This document shows, piece after piece, positions 1 through 9,800 of a stretch of DNA of 64,000 nt. A program made the position numbers and the translations under genes. The stretch lies in the NCBI GenBank assembly GCA_965197675.1, contig OZ240221.1, forward strand, positions 2,232,001-2,296,000. The letters are read 5' to 3'. The notes beneath the pieces were generated by a model. That model was not told the DNA's origin. It saw nothing but the letters and a program-made list of their open reading frames with translations, and did no database searches. How positions within the stretch are numbered: the first letter of the stretch is position 1; every line of letters starts with the position of its first letter. Source of the stretch: G965197675 sp965197675. Lineage in GTDB: Bacteria > Chloroflexota > Dehalococcoidia > Plut-88900.

Positions 1-250
1 AACCCTCTAAACCTGTGGACATGTCCAACACTCTCATCCCAGAGAGTATGTGAGGACTGCGGTTCAAGCTTGCCTGGAATGTTTCAGACCCCGCACGTTC
101 CGGCATGTCCATCACCAGCATAGAGGGCAAAGCGAACCACTTCGGAAAGGCATAGAAAATCCAACCGAAGAATCAGCAAGCACTATAGAATGCTTATAGG
201 AACTGTATGTTGAGCAAGGTGGTGCTCAGGTTATTCGGAAAGTTGGAACG

Positions 251-538
251 TTACCAGCGAGGTCCTCGACCTCCTCCGCCGCCAAAGCCCCGCTCCGGTC
301 GAGGGCGGGCCTCACTTACGGTAACTGAGCGCCCCTCTATATCCTTGCCATTGAGGGCGGCAATAGCTGCCTCTGCTTCCTCATTGGCAGGCATCTCCAC
401 AAACGCGAAACCCTTCGAGCGGCTGGTATCCCTGTCACGGATGATAGCAACGTCCTCTACCTGCCCGTGTTGCTCGAACGCCTGGCGCAGGTCATCCTCG
501 GTCATCTGATACGAGATGTTCCCTACATATATCCTCAA
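251..538 (-). CDS. RRM-domain RNA-binding protein with Gly-rich tail
   Basis: This 95-residue protein is a single RNA recognition motif followed by a short Gly/Arg tail. RNP2 (IYVGNI, residues 3-8) and RNP1 (KGFAFVEM, residues 42-49) are both intact, and the tail (about residues 80-95) is rich in Gly, Arg and Pro. It matches the size and architecture of bacterial cold-inducible single-RRM proteins, which bind RNA in the cytoplasm. The start appears to be TTG at 536-538: the frame carries no ATG before MRIYVGN, and a purine-rich Shine-Dalgarno stretch (GGAGAGGAG) lies just upstream on the minus strand. A near-palindrome at 590-610 lies about 50 bases upstream and could be a 5' UTR control element. 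Function beyond RNA binding is inferred from the family. Confidence 0.9.
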   Translation of the reverse strand: MRIYVGNISYQMTEDDLRQAFEQHGQVEDVAIIRDRDTSRSKGFAFVEMPANEEAEAAIAALNGKDIEGRSVTVSEARPRPERGFGGGGGRGPRW

Positions 539-539
539 T

Positions 540-1120
540 GCCGTCTCCTCTCCTATACGGCGACAGTTGCTTATTGCCTTTTAACCAGCGGAAAACGAAT
601 TTTCGTTTCCTTGCTGCTCACCTCCACTACCGATACATCCATAGAGTCGTACATCGTCTGTTGAAGCATTCACTGCAGGGAACGGAACAATCACCGACAC
701 CGAGCATGCTCAAAACAAACTTGAGGGCACACGAGGACTTCACTTATAGTCCAAACCAACCACATTAACACTATGGCGCATCTAGTGTGGAGACGCAAGG
801 CGCTGCCACTACCAAATAGTATATCACACGCCGTCTAGGAGACGAATACTACTTTTAGAGCGAGTAGTGCAACTATAAGTGTGCAAAAGAGCGGGGACGG
901 TTCGGGAGCAGCTCCGCCCTGGCACTTCTTTATCCCTAGATGGGGTTGCCTTCTGCTGCGAGGAAGACTACTCCACCCTCCTAGGATCTTTCCATTAGCA
1001 TGTCACCTACGGCCCGTTTCCACCAGGTCATGCTAAGACCGTCAAAACATCTTAAAACCCTGGTCCGCCGTTCCGGTGAACGCAGGAGCGACGACACCCT
1101 ACATCTACGGAGATGCCGAG
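540..1120. other. Non-coding stretch with copy 1 of a 37-base repeat
   Basis: No convincing gene was seen here; a reading frame over 981-1229 on the minus strand has Arg-rich composition and overlaps the small membrane protein in another frame. The stretch holds a near-palindrome (590-610) and, at 824-860, one copy of a repeat whose partner is at 3333-3370. Confidence 0.6.
824..860 (+). repeat. Direct repeat copy 1 (flanks the symporter locus)
   Basis: This 37-base element begins TCACACGCCGTCTAGGAGAC and ends CTTTTAGAG. It contains a small hairpin (CGTCT-AGG-AGACG). The copy at 3333-3370 is the same apart from one inserted T and one A/G change, in the same orientation. The pair brackets the DUR3-like symporter and its small partner. 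Confidence 0.8.
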
Positions 1121-1273
1121 TCAACTCTTCGATTGACTGGCTTCGTCCTCTTTCTTCTTGCCTCTGACCATCGCCACGAGATCTGCTATCACAGCGTAGT
1201 ACACGTAGAGGGCCGCCAGAGAGAGCCATGCAATGGTGACCGAATGGTTCAGGATGTACCCGAGCTCTGACAT
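1121..1273 (-). CDS. Small single-span membrane protein next to symporter
   Basis: A 50-residue protein if started at the ATG at 1271-1273, which has a GGAG eight bases or so upstream. An alternative GTG at 1337-1339 gives 72 residues and begins one base after the symporter stop. The sequence has one hydrophobic span (about residues 14-35, IAWLSLAALYVYYAVIADLV) followed by a charged, Lys/Glu-rich tail. Sodium/solute symporters of the SSS family are often encoded with a small membrane companion, so an accessory role for the symporter is plausible, but this is inferred only from adjacency. No catalytic motif is present. Confidence 0.6.
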   Translation of the reverse strand: MSELGYILNHSVTIAWLSLAALYVYYAVIADLVAMVRGKKKEDEASQSKS

Positions 1274-1340
1274 GTCCAACTCCCTGTCTCCAGCACGTCG
1301 TAGAGTACTTGCCCGTGGGCTGTCGTACTCCCGGCGCACG

Positions 1341-2909
1341 CTATCTCCGGGTGACGCCTCCGGCCTCTCGGAGACTGTTAAAATCGAACGGTTGCGGTCT
1401 CAGGACCGTCCACGGAATTGCTATTAGGGCCGATACGCTCAGCACAATGATGTTTCCCCACACCACACCCCAGAGGAGGTCCATCCCCGTCGCCGTCCAG
1501 TAGGTTATGCCGCACATGCTGCCGACGATGGCGGCCCAGAACGCTCCGTTCCGGTTGGTGGTCCGCACAAAGCACGCCATGATCACGGGTATGACCGCTG
1601 ACGAGAAGGCAATTCCCATGGCCTGGTACATGCCCGCGAAAGAGAACCCAATGTGTCGAAAGAAGATGACAACTAACAAAAGCATGGCCGCGATCACGTA
1701 GAGTGATACCCTGCTGGCGACGAGCAGCGTCCTGTCCCTGGCGCGTGGGTTGATATGCCCCTTGAGTATGTCGTTCACGAACACTGTAGCCACGGCTAGG
1801 ATCTCACCTGCGCCGGTGCTGACCGTCGCGGAGCCGACTGCCAGGATGAATATGGTCAATCCCACGAATCCCAGGACGAGGAAGGCCATTACGGGGGCCA
1901 CTGCCTCCGCCTCCGTGAAGAGCATTGTCGTAGTGCCGTAGCTGTACGACTCCCCGACCACCAGCCCCTTTGACAGGGCAGCTACACCCAGGGCTGTGCC
2001 TGTCGCCAGGGGGATTGGCCACCAGCAGACGGCAGCAGTCATAAAGGACTTGAACACTGTCTGTGGGTCCCGGGCGCCTGTCATCCTGGACCAGTAGGTC
2101 TGGTTGCACAGGACCGCTCCTAAATTGCCCACGGTGTTGACGATGAGAAAGCCCAGGCCAGCGGGGTTGAGCCAGTTTAGCCCGTCCCATTGACTACTGT
2201 GTTCTGCCTCGCCCGTTCCTGGCTGCAGCACAGGCTGCGTACTCGCGACCTCGGTGAGGCCCGCCCATATCTCCGAGGGGCCGATCTTGATCAGGACCGC
2301 CGCCGCTAAGGTCAGAAGGCACACATAGAGCACCAGCGACATCAGCGTATCGGCGAAGATGCTGGCCCACAGTCCGGCGAAGGGGACGTAGGAGACGAAT
2401 ATTACCACTACCAGCACGGCGATGGCCCAGAACGGCGCGCCTGTGAACGCGTGCCCCATGACCGCCGCTCCGGTGATAATCATAACCGTGACCCAGAGAG
2501 ATACAATGGTGGCGATGAGAGAGTGGAGCATGTGGTTCTTTCCGTCGTACCTGTGCAGCATGAACTCCGGGTAGGAGGTCGCCAGGGGCATCACAGTCTT
2601 GATCCTTCTGCCGAGGTAGGCCATGATCGGCAAGGGCACCGTCGCTCCCAGTGCGTACCACCACGGCCCGATGAACCCGTATTGGTACCCTGTCCAACTG
2701 CTGATCATCAGTGTGGCCGCCCACACCCAGACCGCCACCACGGAAGCATTGATCATGCCGTGGCCGATGTCCCTCCCCCCCGAGAGGAAGGCCTCTGCTG
2801 TTTTTCCTCTGGTCTTGCCCAGGAACCAGACGAGAAGGGCGTAGGTTGCTCCCTGAGCGATCAGAATCGCGTAGATCGACCAACTCGGCAGCGGGGCGGT
2901 ATCTTCCAT
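1341..2909 (-). CDS. Sodium:solute symporter (SSS family), DUR3/urea-type
   Basis: A 522-residue polytopic membrane protein with about 13 hydrophobic spans, a normal length for SSS (SLC5) carriers. The N-terminal segment VWVWAATLMISSWTGYQYG followed by GPWWYALGA resembles the DUR3 urea-symporter branch (QWTWAATLL...GPFWYA). The central CNQTYWSRMTGARDP stretch is typical of the family. The ATG start at 2907-2909 has AGGGAG upstream. It is probably co-transcribed with the small membrane protein immediately downstream and diverges from the ammonium channel gene at 3519. Urea as substrate is an inference from similarity and from the nitrogen-related neighbours; another small organic solute is possible. 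Confidence 0.75.
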   Translation of the reverse strand: MEDTAPLPSWSIYAILIAQGATYALLVWFLGKTRGKTAEAFLSGGRDIGHGMINASVVAVWVWAATLMISSWTGYQYGFIGPWWYALGATVPLPIMAYLGRRIKTVMPLATSYPEFMLHRYDGKNHMLHSLIATIVSLWVTVMIITGAAVMGHAFTGAPFWAIAVLVVVIFVSYVPFAGLWASIFADTLMSLVLYVCLLTLAAAVLIKIGPSEIWAGLTEVASTQPVLQPGTGEAEHSSQWDGLNWLNPAGLGFLIVNTVGNLGAVLCNQTYWSRMTGARDPQTVFKSFMTAAVCWWPIPLATGTALGVAALSKGLVVGESYSYGTTTMLFTEAEAVAPVMAFLVLGFVGLTIFILAVGSATVSTGAGEILAVATVFVNDILKGHINPRARDRTLLVASRVSLYVIAAMLLLVVIFFRHIGFSFAGMYQAMGIAFSSAVIPVIMACFVRTTNRNGAFWAAIVGSMCGITYWTATGMDLLWGVVWGNIIVLSVSALIAIPWTVLRPQPFDFNSLREAGGVTRR

Positions 2910-3332
2910 CTCTATCGCTACTCCCTGAGTTCAGCGATTGCAGGTTGCGCTCGAACATCCCGGCCGAAAATGCAGGCATGCTTTCTGGATGTTCTTCTGG
3001 TTCGGCACTCCCACCTGGACGATCGCTCGAATGTTAGTGGGCACTTTATTCTCTGCTATTCGATGTGTCAAGCGTCCGTGTGCGCTTCTTACCATCAAGA
3101 AGGAACCTTTGAAACGACCTTGAAGCGGTGCGTCCTGACCCGCTGCCAGTGAGCGGGGGAATACACTATTGTTTCTGGTTCCATACCGTCTTCGCCAGAC
3201 CAGGGACTTTTATAAATATCTGGGGAAATGGGGCAGCCTCTACGCCATCGCCGCAACAGCATGGGTTGAGGCAAGCGGTAAAAACAACGCAAATCAGCCA
3301 AAGGTTGCCTAGACAACATCCCGATTGCAATC

Positions 3333-3370
3333 TCACACGCCGTCTAGGAGACTGAATACTACTTTTGGAG
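3333..3370 (+). repeat. Direct repeat copy 2
   Basis: Same element as at 824-860, with one extra T after GGAGAC and G for A near the end (CTTTTGGAG). It lies about 40 bases upstream of the putative amt promoter. Confidence 0.8.
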
Positions 3371-3409
3371 TAGAATAAGGTTCTGTTAGGTGTGCGGTTT
3401 GACCAAAAT

Positions 3410-3438
3410 TTGACACAGCGCAGCTAGGCTATTAGACT
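3410..3438 (+). promoter_or_regulatory. Sigma-70-type promoter for amt
   Basis: TTGACA at 3410-3415 is separated by 17 bases from TAGACT at 3433-3438. This is a perfect -35 with a 4/6 -10 at ideal spacing, about 80 bases upstream of the amt start. A second TTTGACC lies just upstream (3399-3404 region), giving a short direct repeat that could bind a regulator. Confidence 0.5.
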
Positions 3439-3518
3439 ACGCCCGTCTTTAATAGGGAGTCTCATTTTTAATACAAGCTACATCTCTGTGGTAATTCTGC
3501 AGTAAAAAGGAGATAGGG

Positions 3519-4748
3519 ATGGATGCGGGACATACAGCTTGGGTACTAATATCATCGGCGTTGGTGTTCATTATGATACCCGGGCTGGCCTTCTTCTATG
3601 GCGGTCTAGTTCGAAGTAAGAATGTTCTGGCCACTATCATGCACAGCTTCATAGCCATCGCCATAGTGGCCGTGGCATGGGTGCTGTGGGGATATAGTCT
3701 AGCATTTGGACCGGATGTGGGCGGTTTTATCGGCAACCTTGACTATATAGGATTGCGGGGTGTTTTCGCAGATGAAACAGGCCCCTATACTGATGTGATT
3801 CCTCATCAAACCTTCATGATCTTCCAAGCCATGTTTGCCATAATTACACCTGCCCTGATTACTGGCGCCTTCGCAGAGCGCATGAAGTTCAGCTCTTATG
3901 TTCTCTTTGTTCTCATATGGTCTACCGTAGTTTATGCTCCTCTTGCTCACTGGATTTGGGGAGACGGTGGCTGGCTAGGCCTGAGTGGCTGGGGCGCCCT
4001 TGACTTCGCTGGCGGCGCCGTGGTTCACATCAGTTCCGGTATGGCAGCGCTGGCGGCAGCCCTTGTCTTCGGCAGACGCCACAGGTATGGGGAGGAGCCC
4101 ATGGAGCCACACAACATACCCTTCGTGGTTCTAGGTGCCTCATTGCTGTGGTTTGGATGGTTTGGATTCAACGCTGGAAGTGCCCTGGCAGCAGGAGGCA
4201 ATGCTACATCTGCATTCGTCGTTACTCATATATCGGCATCTGTGGCAGCCCTCACATGGGTTGGAATCCACTGGGCCACAACTGGAAGAATCGGGGTAGT
4301 GGGCGCCGCTACTGGAGCCGTAGCGGGTCTAGCGACTATTACTCCCGCTTCGGGATTCGTCGGTCCGATGCCTGCGTTTGTCATCGGCATAGGGGCTGGT
4401 GCTCTGTGCTATGGAGCGGTATGGCTGAAAACCCGCCTTAAGCTGGATGACTCGCTAGATGTATGGGCGGTACACGGAGTAGGCGGCGTTTGGGGCATGC
4501 TGGCAGCGGGGATATTCGTCGGGGTCGGCTTCCTTAGCTTGAGTGACCACGTCCTTGCCGACATGAGTCGCGGGGAACAGATTCTTCGTCAGTTGACTGC
4601 CATTGGGGCTACCTTGGGATGGTCATTCGTGTTGACTTTGGTCATCCTATTCGCCCTAAAGTTCACTATAGGCCTTCGCGTTCAAGAGCACCAAGAAGAA
4701 GAGGGCTTGGACGCTGCCGTGCACGGCGAGAGCGCGTATGGTGAATAG
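3519..4748 (+). CDS. amt: Ammonium channel/transporter
   Basis: A 409-residue Amt/MEP/Rh family membrane protein that conducts ammonium/ammonia into the cell. The family signature is complete: twin pore histidines H170 (DFAGGAVVHISSG) and H319 (DVWAVHGVGG), the conserved Asp162, and the N-terminal GLAFFYGGLVRSKN motif. Eleven transmembrane spans are expected. The ATG at 3519 has AAGGAG eight bases upstream. Unlike many bacterial amt genes, no glnB/glnK gene follows; the next 200 bases hold nothing recognisable. Its position between a DUR3-like symporter and amidase/hydantoinase genes supports a nitrogen-acquisition role. Confidence 0.95.
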   Translation: MDAGHTAWVLISSALVFIMIPGLAFFYGGLVRSKNVLATIMHSFIAIAIVAVAWVLWGYSLAFGPDVGGFIGNLDYIGLRGVFADETGPYTDVIPHQTFMIFQAMFAIITPALITGAFAERMKFSSYVLFVLIWSTVVYAPLAHWIWGDGGWLGLSGWGALDFAGGAVVHISSGMAALAAALVFGRRHRYGEEPMEPHNIPFVVLGASLLWFGWFGFNAGSALAAGGNATSAFVVTHISASVAALTWVGIHWATTGRIGVVGAATGAVAGLATITPASGFVGPMPAFVIGIGAGALCYGAVWLKTRLKLDDSLDVWAVHGVGGVWGMLAAGIFVGVGFLSLSDHVLADMSRGEQILRQLTAIGATLGWSFVLTLVILFALKFTIGLRVQEHQEEEGLDAAVHGESAYGE

Positions 4749-4965
4749 GTGTCTGCGATGATAATGACGTAAGGTGGAAGGGGTTCGCCCACTGACTAGT
4801 CAGCTACAAGGTGCCACATGGATGTCTTGAATCTATCGATTGCGTCGACGTGGCCTTTCACCGATGCTAAATTACATCCATGCCCATATCCAGCCACTCT
4901 TTCGCCTCCATAAGTAAAGATTCCATTGAGTGGGGGGCTTGATTCCGCTGGTATCTGGTGGTGTC

Positions 4966-5187
4966 CTAATTTGACTTGAGGCAATACAGAGCGGGGCAGC
5001 GGTTGATCTGTACAAAAAGTTCTGTATAGTCACCTGGGTTACCAACTCGATGTTTCGGTAGAAACGTTCCTCCACAATTAATCCCTGGTGCGTCATTCAC
5101 GTGGTGCGGGATAAATGGTTTCGCAAGGTTCCCGTGACGTACCGCATCTCGGATACGACGGATGGCATTTCCTTCCCGACTACTCAT
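4966..5187 (-). CDS. Small hypothetical protein, possible winged-helix-like
   Basis: A 73-residue frame with an ATG at 5185-5187 and an AGAGAG purine run upstream. The sequence has a helix-rich N-terminus (RRIRDAVRHGNLAKPF) followed by GINCGGTFLPKHRVGNPG and TELFVQINR. The arrangement of short helices followed by a Gly/beta region and a terminal strand recalls small DNA-binding domains, but no family could be assigned. It does not look like a shadow of another gene because the opposite strand and other frames are not coding here. Confidence is moderate that it is a gene and low for any function. Confidence 0.45.
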   Translation of the reverse strand: MSSREGNAIRRIRDAVRHGNLAKPFIPHHVNDAPGINCGGTFLPKHRVGNPGDYTELFVQINRCPALYCLKSN

Positions 5188-5403
5188 TGAGACTCTCTTT
5201 GTTCTTGCACGGTAGCAGCCCTTACCGCCTTTTCCGGTGAGCCCACAGGCCCTCGGTGTAGAACCGTCACGAACCGCCGATTCACTGAGCCTTCCACGGC
5301 TTGGGGGAATGAGCGTATGGCTCCCGCATCAGCCCCCAACTCGCTGGGGAACATCACACCGAGTCGTATCACACATCGCTCAATAGAGAAAAACCTCAGC
5401 TCT

Positions 5404-6795
5404 CTAGATGTTGGGTCGTTGGTAGCCTCCCAGAGCAGTCTCGATTTCAGCAACCAGGGCCAGAGCCACATCTTCCCTCCATGGATGCGCCACAGCCTGC
5501 ACGCCGATTGGCAGACCCACACTGGAGGTGCCTGCCCGCACGACGGCTCCCGGCCATCCGGTAAGATTGTAGGCGCTGGTGTGGCTGAAGTCTTTATACT
5601 CAGGCTGGTAAGTCGCCCCATGGGGTAGGGCAGGAAACGCCGAGACAGGGCACAAAATCGCATCGTAGTCTTGGATGAACTGAAGCATCTCACTCCTATA
5701 GTCGTCCAATTCCTCCAGTAGTAAGGTGTACTCTTCAGAGGAGACGGGCTTGGCGGCACTCATGGACTTGGATATCACGGGGCTGGCCTCTTTAGTGCCA
5801 ACCCTGTCCAGTAGCCTCTGCATCCAGGCCTGGCCATCTGAATCAGTGATCCTATCGTAGAGGTCGGCCACACGTTTTAGCGGAGCTGGAACGGCCTCTT
5901 TGGTAATCGCACCAGCTTTCTCCAACACCTTAGCGGCACGGTTCACAGTTTCTGATATGTCCGAGGTAGGAGCTTGGATACCATTGTCGGTATAGACTGC
6001 TACCCTCAAACCCCTCAGGTCCACTGATTCTGGGTCTCCAAGGGACATGGGAACGATTGCCGGGTCGTAACCATCCTCTCCTGAGATAATCGACAAAACC
6101 AACCAGAGGTCTTCTACATATCGTGCCATCGGGCCGATCTGGGTCAATGCATCCGAGGCGCCCATGCAGGAGGGCAGAGCATGACCGGTCCTGGGCACCC
6201 GCCCAGACGTGGGTTTGATCCCTGCGATACCGCAGCTGTGTGACGGGCCGCGAATGCTGCCTCCAGTGTCTGTACCTAGATCAAAAGTCGAACCCCCTGC
6301 CGCGATTATGGCTGCTGCTCCGCCACTGCTGCCGGCCGGGCTTTTCGATACGTCGTAAGGGTTGTTAGTACGACCATAGACCAGGTTGTCCGTTTCTCCA
6401 TCCATGGTGAACTCAGGGGTGTTGGTTTTACCCAGGATAATTGCTCCCTCGGAACGAAGTCTCGCCACCGTTGTCGCATCTTTATCGGGTATGAATTTCT
6501 CTCGACCTTTAGTTCCCCAGGTGGAAATTATTCCTTCGGTATCGTGAGAATCCTTCAGAGTGATGGGTAGGCCGTGCAGCCGACCCTTGGTCTCACCCCT
6601 GCTCAGAGCTTGGTCCGCCTCACGAGCCTCCTCTATTGCCCTCTCGGCAGCCAACTGGACAACCGCGTTGAGCTCGGGATTGACCTCCTCGATGCGTTGA
6701 AGGTGTAGATTAACCAACTCCTCTGCCGAGATAGTCTTGTCTTGGATATTCCGAGCAAGTGTAGTAGCCGAAAAGTAAATCGCCTCACTCGTCAT
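5404..6795 (-). CDS. Amidase (amidase-signature family)
   Basis: A 463-residue cytoplasmic hydrolase of the amidase-signature family, which cleaves C-N bonds of amides using a Ser-cisSer-Lys triad. The triad is visible: K81 (LPITLKDS), S156 in SPAGSSGGAAA and S180 in DTGGSIRGPS, with the spacing seen in family members. The usual IRxPA after the nucleophile is IRGPS. The gene lies 45 bases downstream of the HyuA-HyuB fusion on the same strand, so the two are likely co-transcribed and may act in sequence on a cyclic or linear amide. The physiological substrate cannot be read from the sequence; GatA is unlikely because gatB/gatC are absent and the flanking genes are catabolic. Confidence 0.9.
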   Translation of the reverse strand: MTSEAIYFSATTLARNIQDKTISAEELVNLHLQRIEEVNPELNAVVQLAAERAIEEAREADQALSRGETKGRLHGLPITLKDSHDTEGIISTWGTKGREKFIPDKDATTVARLRSEGAIILGKTNTPEFTMDGETDNLVYGRTNNPYDVSKSPAGSSGGAAAIIAAGGSTFDLGTDTGGSIRGPSHSCGIAGIKPTSGRVPRTGHALPSCMGASDALTQIGPMARYVEDLWLVLSIISGEDGYDPAIVPMSLGDPESVDLRGLRVAVYTDNGIQAPTSDISETVNRAAKVLEKAGAITKEAVPAPLKRVADLYDRITDSDGQAWMQRLLDRVGTKEASPVISKSMSAAKPVSSEEYTLLLEELDDYRSEMLQFIQDYDAILCPVSAFPALPHGATYQPEYKDFSHTSAYNLTGWPGAVVRAGTSSVGLPIGVQAVAHPWREDVALALVAEIETALGGYQRPNI

Positions 6796-6840
6796 CTCAT
6801 CCCTCCTTCGATGTTCTGGTTTAAACCTTTAGACCGCGCA

Positions 6841-9800
6841 TCAAGTACAGTATCCGTTTTTCAGGTCCCAATCACGCTCTGTTTTGGAGCGCTCGGCCGA
6901 CCTGCCATACCCGCCACCCCCCGCCGAAAGGCATACGATCCTATCGCCTGGCCTCACTATAACACCTGGCTCTTTCGAGCCCAGCACGCGCTCCACTCCG
7001 TCCGATATCAAGGCGTAGCGATGGGACATGCCAGGCATACCATCAAACAGTCCGTAGGGAGGAACAATGACACCATCGCCGGCAGTGTTCATCTCCGCTT
7101 GCCCCTCTCCCTCATACACCATTTCGACCATGGTTCCCAGACCTCCCCGCCATCTGCCGTCTCCACCGGAATCGGATCGGAACTCGTAGTATTTCACGAA
7201 AAAGGGAAACCGCTCTTCGGTAACTTCTATGCTGGGGCTACGAATGCCGCCCGCCACATTTATCTCCCCCACGTTGGACCAGCCATCGAAGCCATAAGAT
7301 GCTCCACCTCCACCGCGTCCCAGGAAGAAGTGCCAGATAAATCGACGCTTGGTTCTCGGGTCAGTGCCAGTGATAGCGAAACGCAACCTCCGAGAAAACC
7401 CGGCTGTGACCGCCTCTGGAACCGCCGGCGCCAAAGCCTTGAAAACGGTCTCTACTACTTCCTCACCACAATGATTGGTGCTCATTGTAACCGGCGCCGG
7501 AGGGTTAGGGTTAACGATCAAGCCCTTGGGAGCAATGACAGTAACCGGCCTCATGGAGCCTTCATTCTTGGGAACATCGAAGGGGGCCATGTACATGACG
7601 GCCACGTGGGCCAGAGAGCGGGTGTTAGCGTATGCGCTGTTAATAAAGCCTGTTACCTGGCGACTCGATTCGCTCAGGTCGATGGTCATACTATCATCCT
7701 TGATGGTGACTGCAGCCCTAATAGGCACCATCTCATTATCGAAGCCGTCGTCATCCAGCAGCGATTCTCCCTTATAAGTTCCGTCAGGCCACTCGGAAAT
7801 CATCTTTCGGATCTGTCTTTCGGAGGATGAAAGAAGCTCATCGACACAGAGCGACAACAGGTCTGGGCCATACAGATCTAACAGGGACCGAATACGTCGA
7901 GATGCTATCTGCACAGAACCGATCTGTGCGTTCAGATCGCCAAGGAAATTCTCTGGGTGACGAACGTTGGCCGATAGCATCTGTAAAAGATCTCTTCTAG
8001 GTACGCCCTTTTCATAAAGCTTCAGAGGTGGAATACGCAGCCCTTCGTGATATATCTCTCTTGCAGCGGGGTTGTATCCGCCATGGGTGGGACCTCCTAC
8101 ATCGCTGTGATGTGCCCGGTTGACGGAGTAGAACAGCAGCCTCCCCCCATAGAAGATAGGGTAAATAACCGTTATGTCTGGGATGTGACTACCTCCGAAA
8201 TAGGGGTCGTTTAAGGCATATAGGTCCCCTTCGCTGATCTCCTCTCCGAAATAGTCTCGGACAGCTGCGCCAGCCAGGGGTAGTGCACTGACGTGGACTG
8301 GGATGCCCTCGCCCTGTGCGATAAGTTGACACTCGGCATCCAGGATAGCGGTGGAGAAATCACGGCTGGAGTTCAAGATTTGAGACATTGACGTGCGAAG
8401 CATTACCTCCGCCATCTCTTGGGCTATCGACTCTAACCGGTACTGCACCACCGCCAGTGTTATTGGATCGGGAGAGCCGGCCTTTCCCTTGGCACGCTGT
8501 GGTTTGATACTCCTTTCAGGAGCCACCCGTATATCCAGCCCTCCGTACTGGTCTACAACGGCCTCGTCGCCTGCCTCTAGCAGAACAGTGGTAAAGGCCG
8601 ATTCCAGAACGGCCGGGCCACTTGCTTCCATACCCTGGTGCACATTCTCAATGTCGTATACAGGGACACCCTGCCATCCGTTGAGGAATACTTGTCTTCT
8701 GGATGAAGGGGTCTCACTCGAGTTCTCCTTTGTCTCTTTTCTGTCAAGCTCGATCTTGGGAAGACGCCCCAGAACCGAGACTCTGAGCGAGACCAATCGA
8801 ATCTCCTGGTCCATCTGGCTGTAAGAGTAGAGCTCTCGATACCTTTCATGAAAATTACCGGCCCACTCTCCGAGTACCGCAGAGCTATCTTGAGCGAGAT
8901 CTGGCACCGGGACGGTTACCTCGTATATTTGGTCCAGATATCGCATGTCCGCCGACACCTCCACTTCTACTCCATCATCACCTACCCCCTGTGCCTTCAA
9001 CCTATCCCTGCCTTGCCTCACCATGTCTTCGACCACCGAGCGAACCATGCTCAAATCTATATCCTGGAGGCTACCCGGGCAGGAGCGAGAGAAGTCATAA
9101 CGCAGGTCGCTGGACAGCATTCCAGTGGCCGAAAGCACAGGCGCCGCAGCCGGTATGTATACCTTCTCGATCCGGAGCTGTCGAGCGACCTTGCATACCT
9201 GAAGTCCAGCAGCTCCACCAAAAGCCAATATGGAGAAGCGTCGTGGGTCCACACCCCGCTTCACCGAGAGAAGGCGTATACCCTCGGCGATGTTGAAGGA
9301 CACTATTTGATGCACACCCGCGGCCGCCTCGACGGTTGTGAGATTGAGGGGCCTGGCGATTTTTTCCTCGATGGCCGTCTCCGCTAAGCTCCGGTCCAAG
9401 GTGGTTTTCCCTCCCAGAAAATTTTGGGGATCGAGATAGCCCAAAACTAAGTTTGCATCTGTTACTGTTGGGCCTGCTCCACCTTTGCCGTAGCATGCCG
9501 GCCCCGGGTCGGCTCCAGCACTTTCTGGCCCCACGCGCAAAATACCTCCAGGGTCGACCCATGCAATGCTTCCACCCCCCGCACCCAGCGTTTGGATATC
9601 TATCATGGGGACGGCTATCTTCCAACCGCCCTCATACCTCTCAGTACTGACATGGGGAGCACCGTCTTCAATCAGAGAAATATCCGTGCTGGTTCCGCCC
9701 ATGTCCAGACCTATCGTCTTGGGCTCGCCGACATGCTCTCCATGGAAGGCTGCACCCCTCACACCTCCGGCGGGACCTGACAGGATGGCCCTCACCGCCT

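Larger units (their letters stand above)
2910..3518. promoter_or_regulatory. Divergent intergenic region between symporter and amt
   Basis: This 609-base region separates the symporter (minus) from the ammonium channel (plus) and must carry promoters for both. A plus-strand promoter is visible at 3410-3438 and repeat copy 2 at 3333-3370. No gene was recognised in the rest. Confidence 0.6.

Noticed and set aside
1..250. Gene or RNA before the RRM gene
   Set aside because: No frame, tRNA-like or repeat structure was seen in this edge segment.
981..1229. 82-codon minus-strand frame near the symporter
   Set aside because: Arg-rich composition, overlaps the small membrane protein in another frame, no family-like motif.
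5184..5759. 191-codon frame on the same strand as the amidase
   Set aside because: It lies in another frame over the amidase 3' end; composition is that of a shadow of the real gene.
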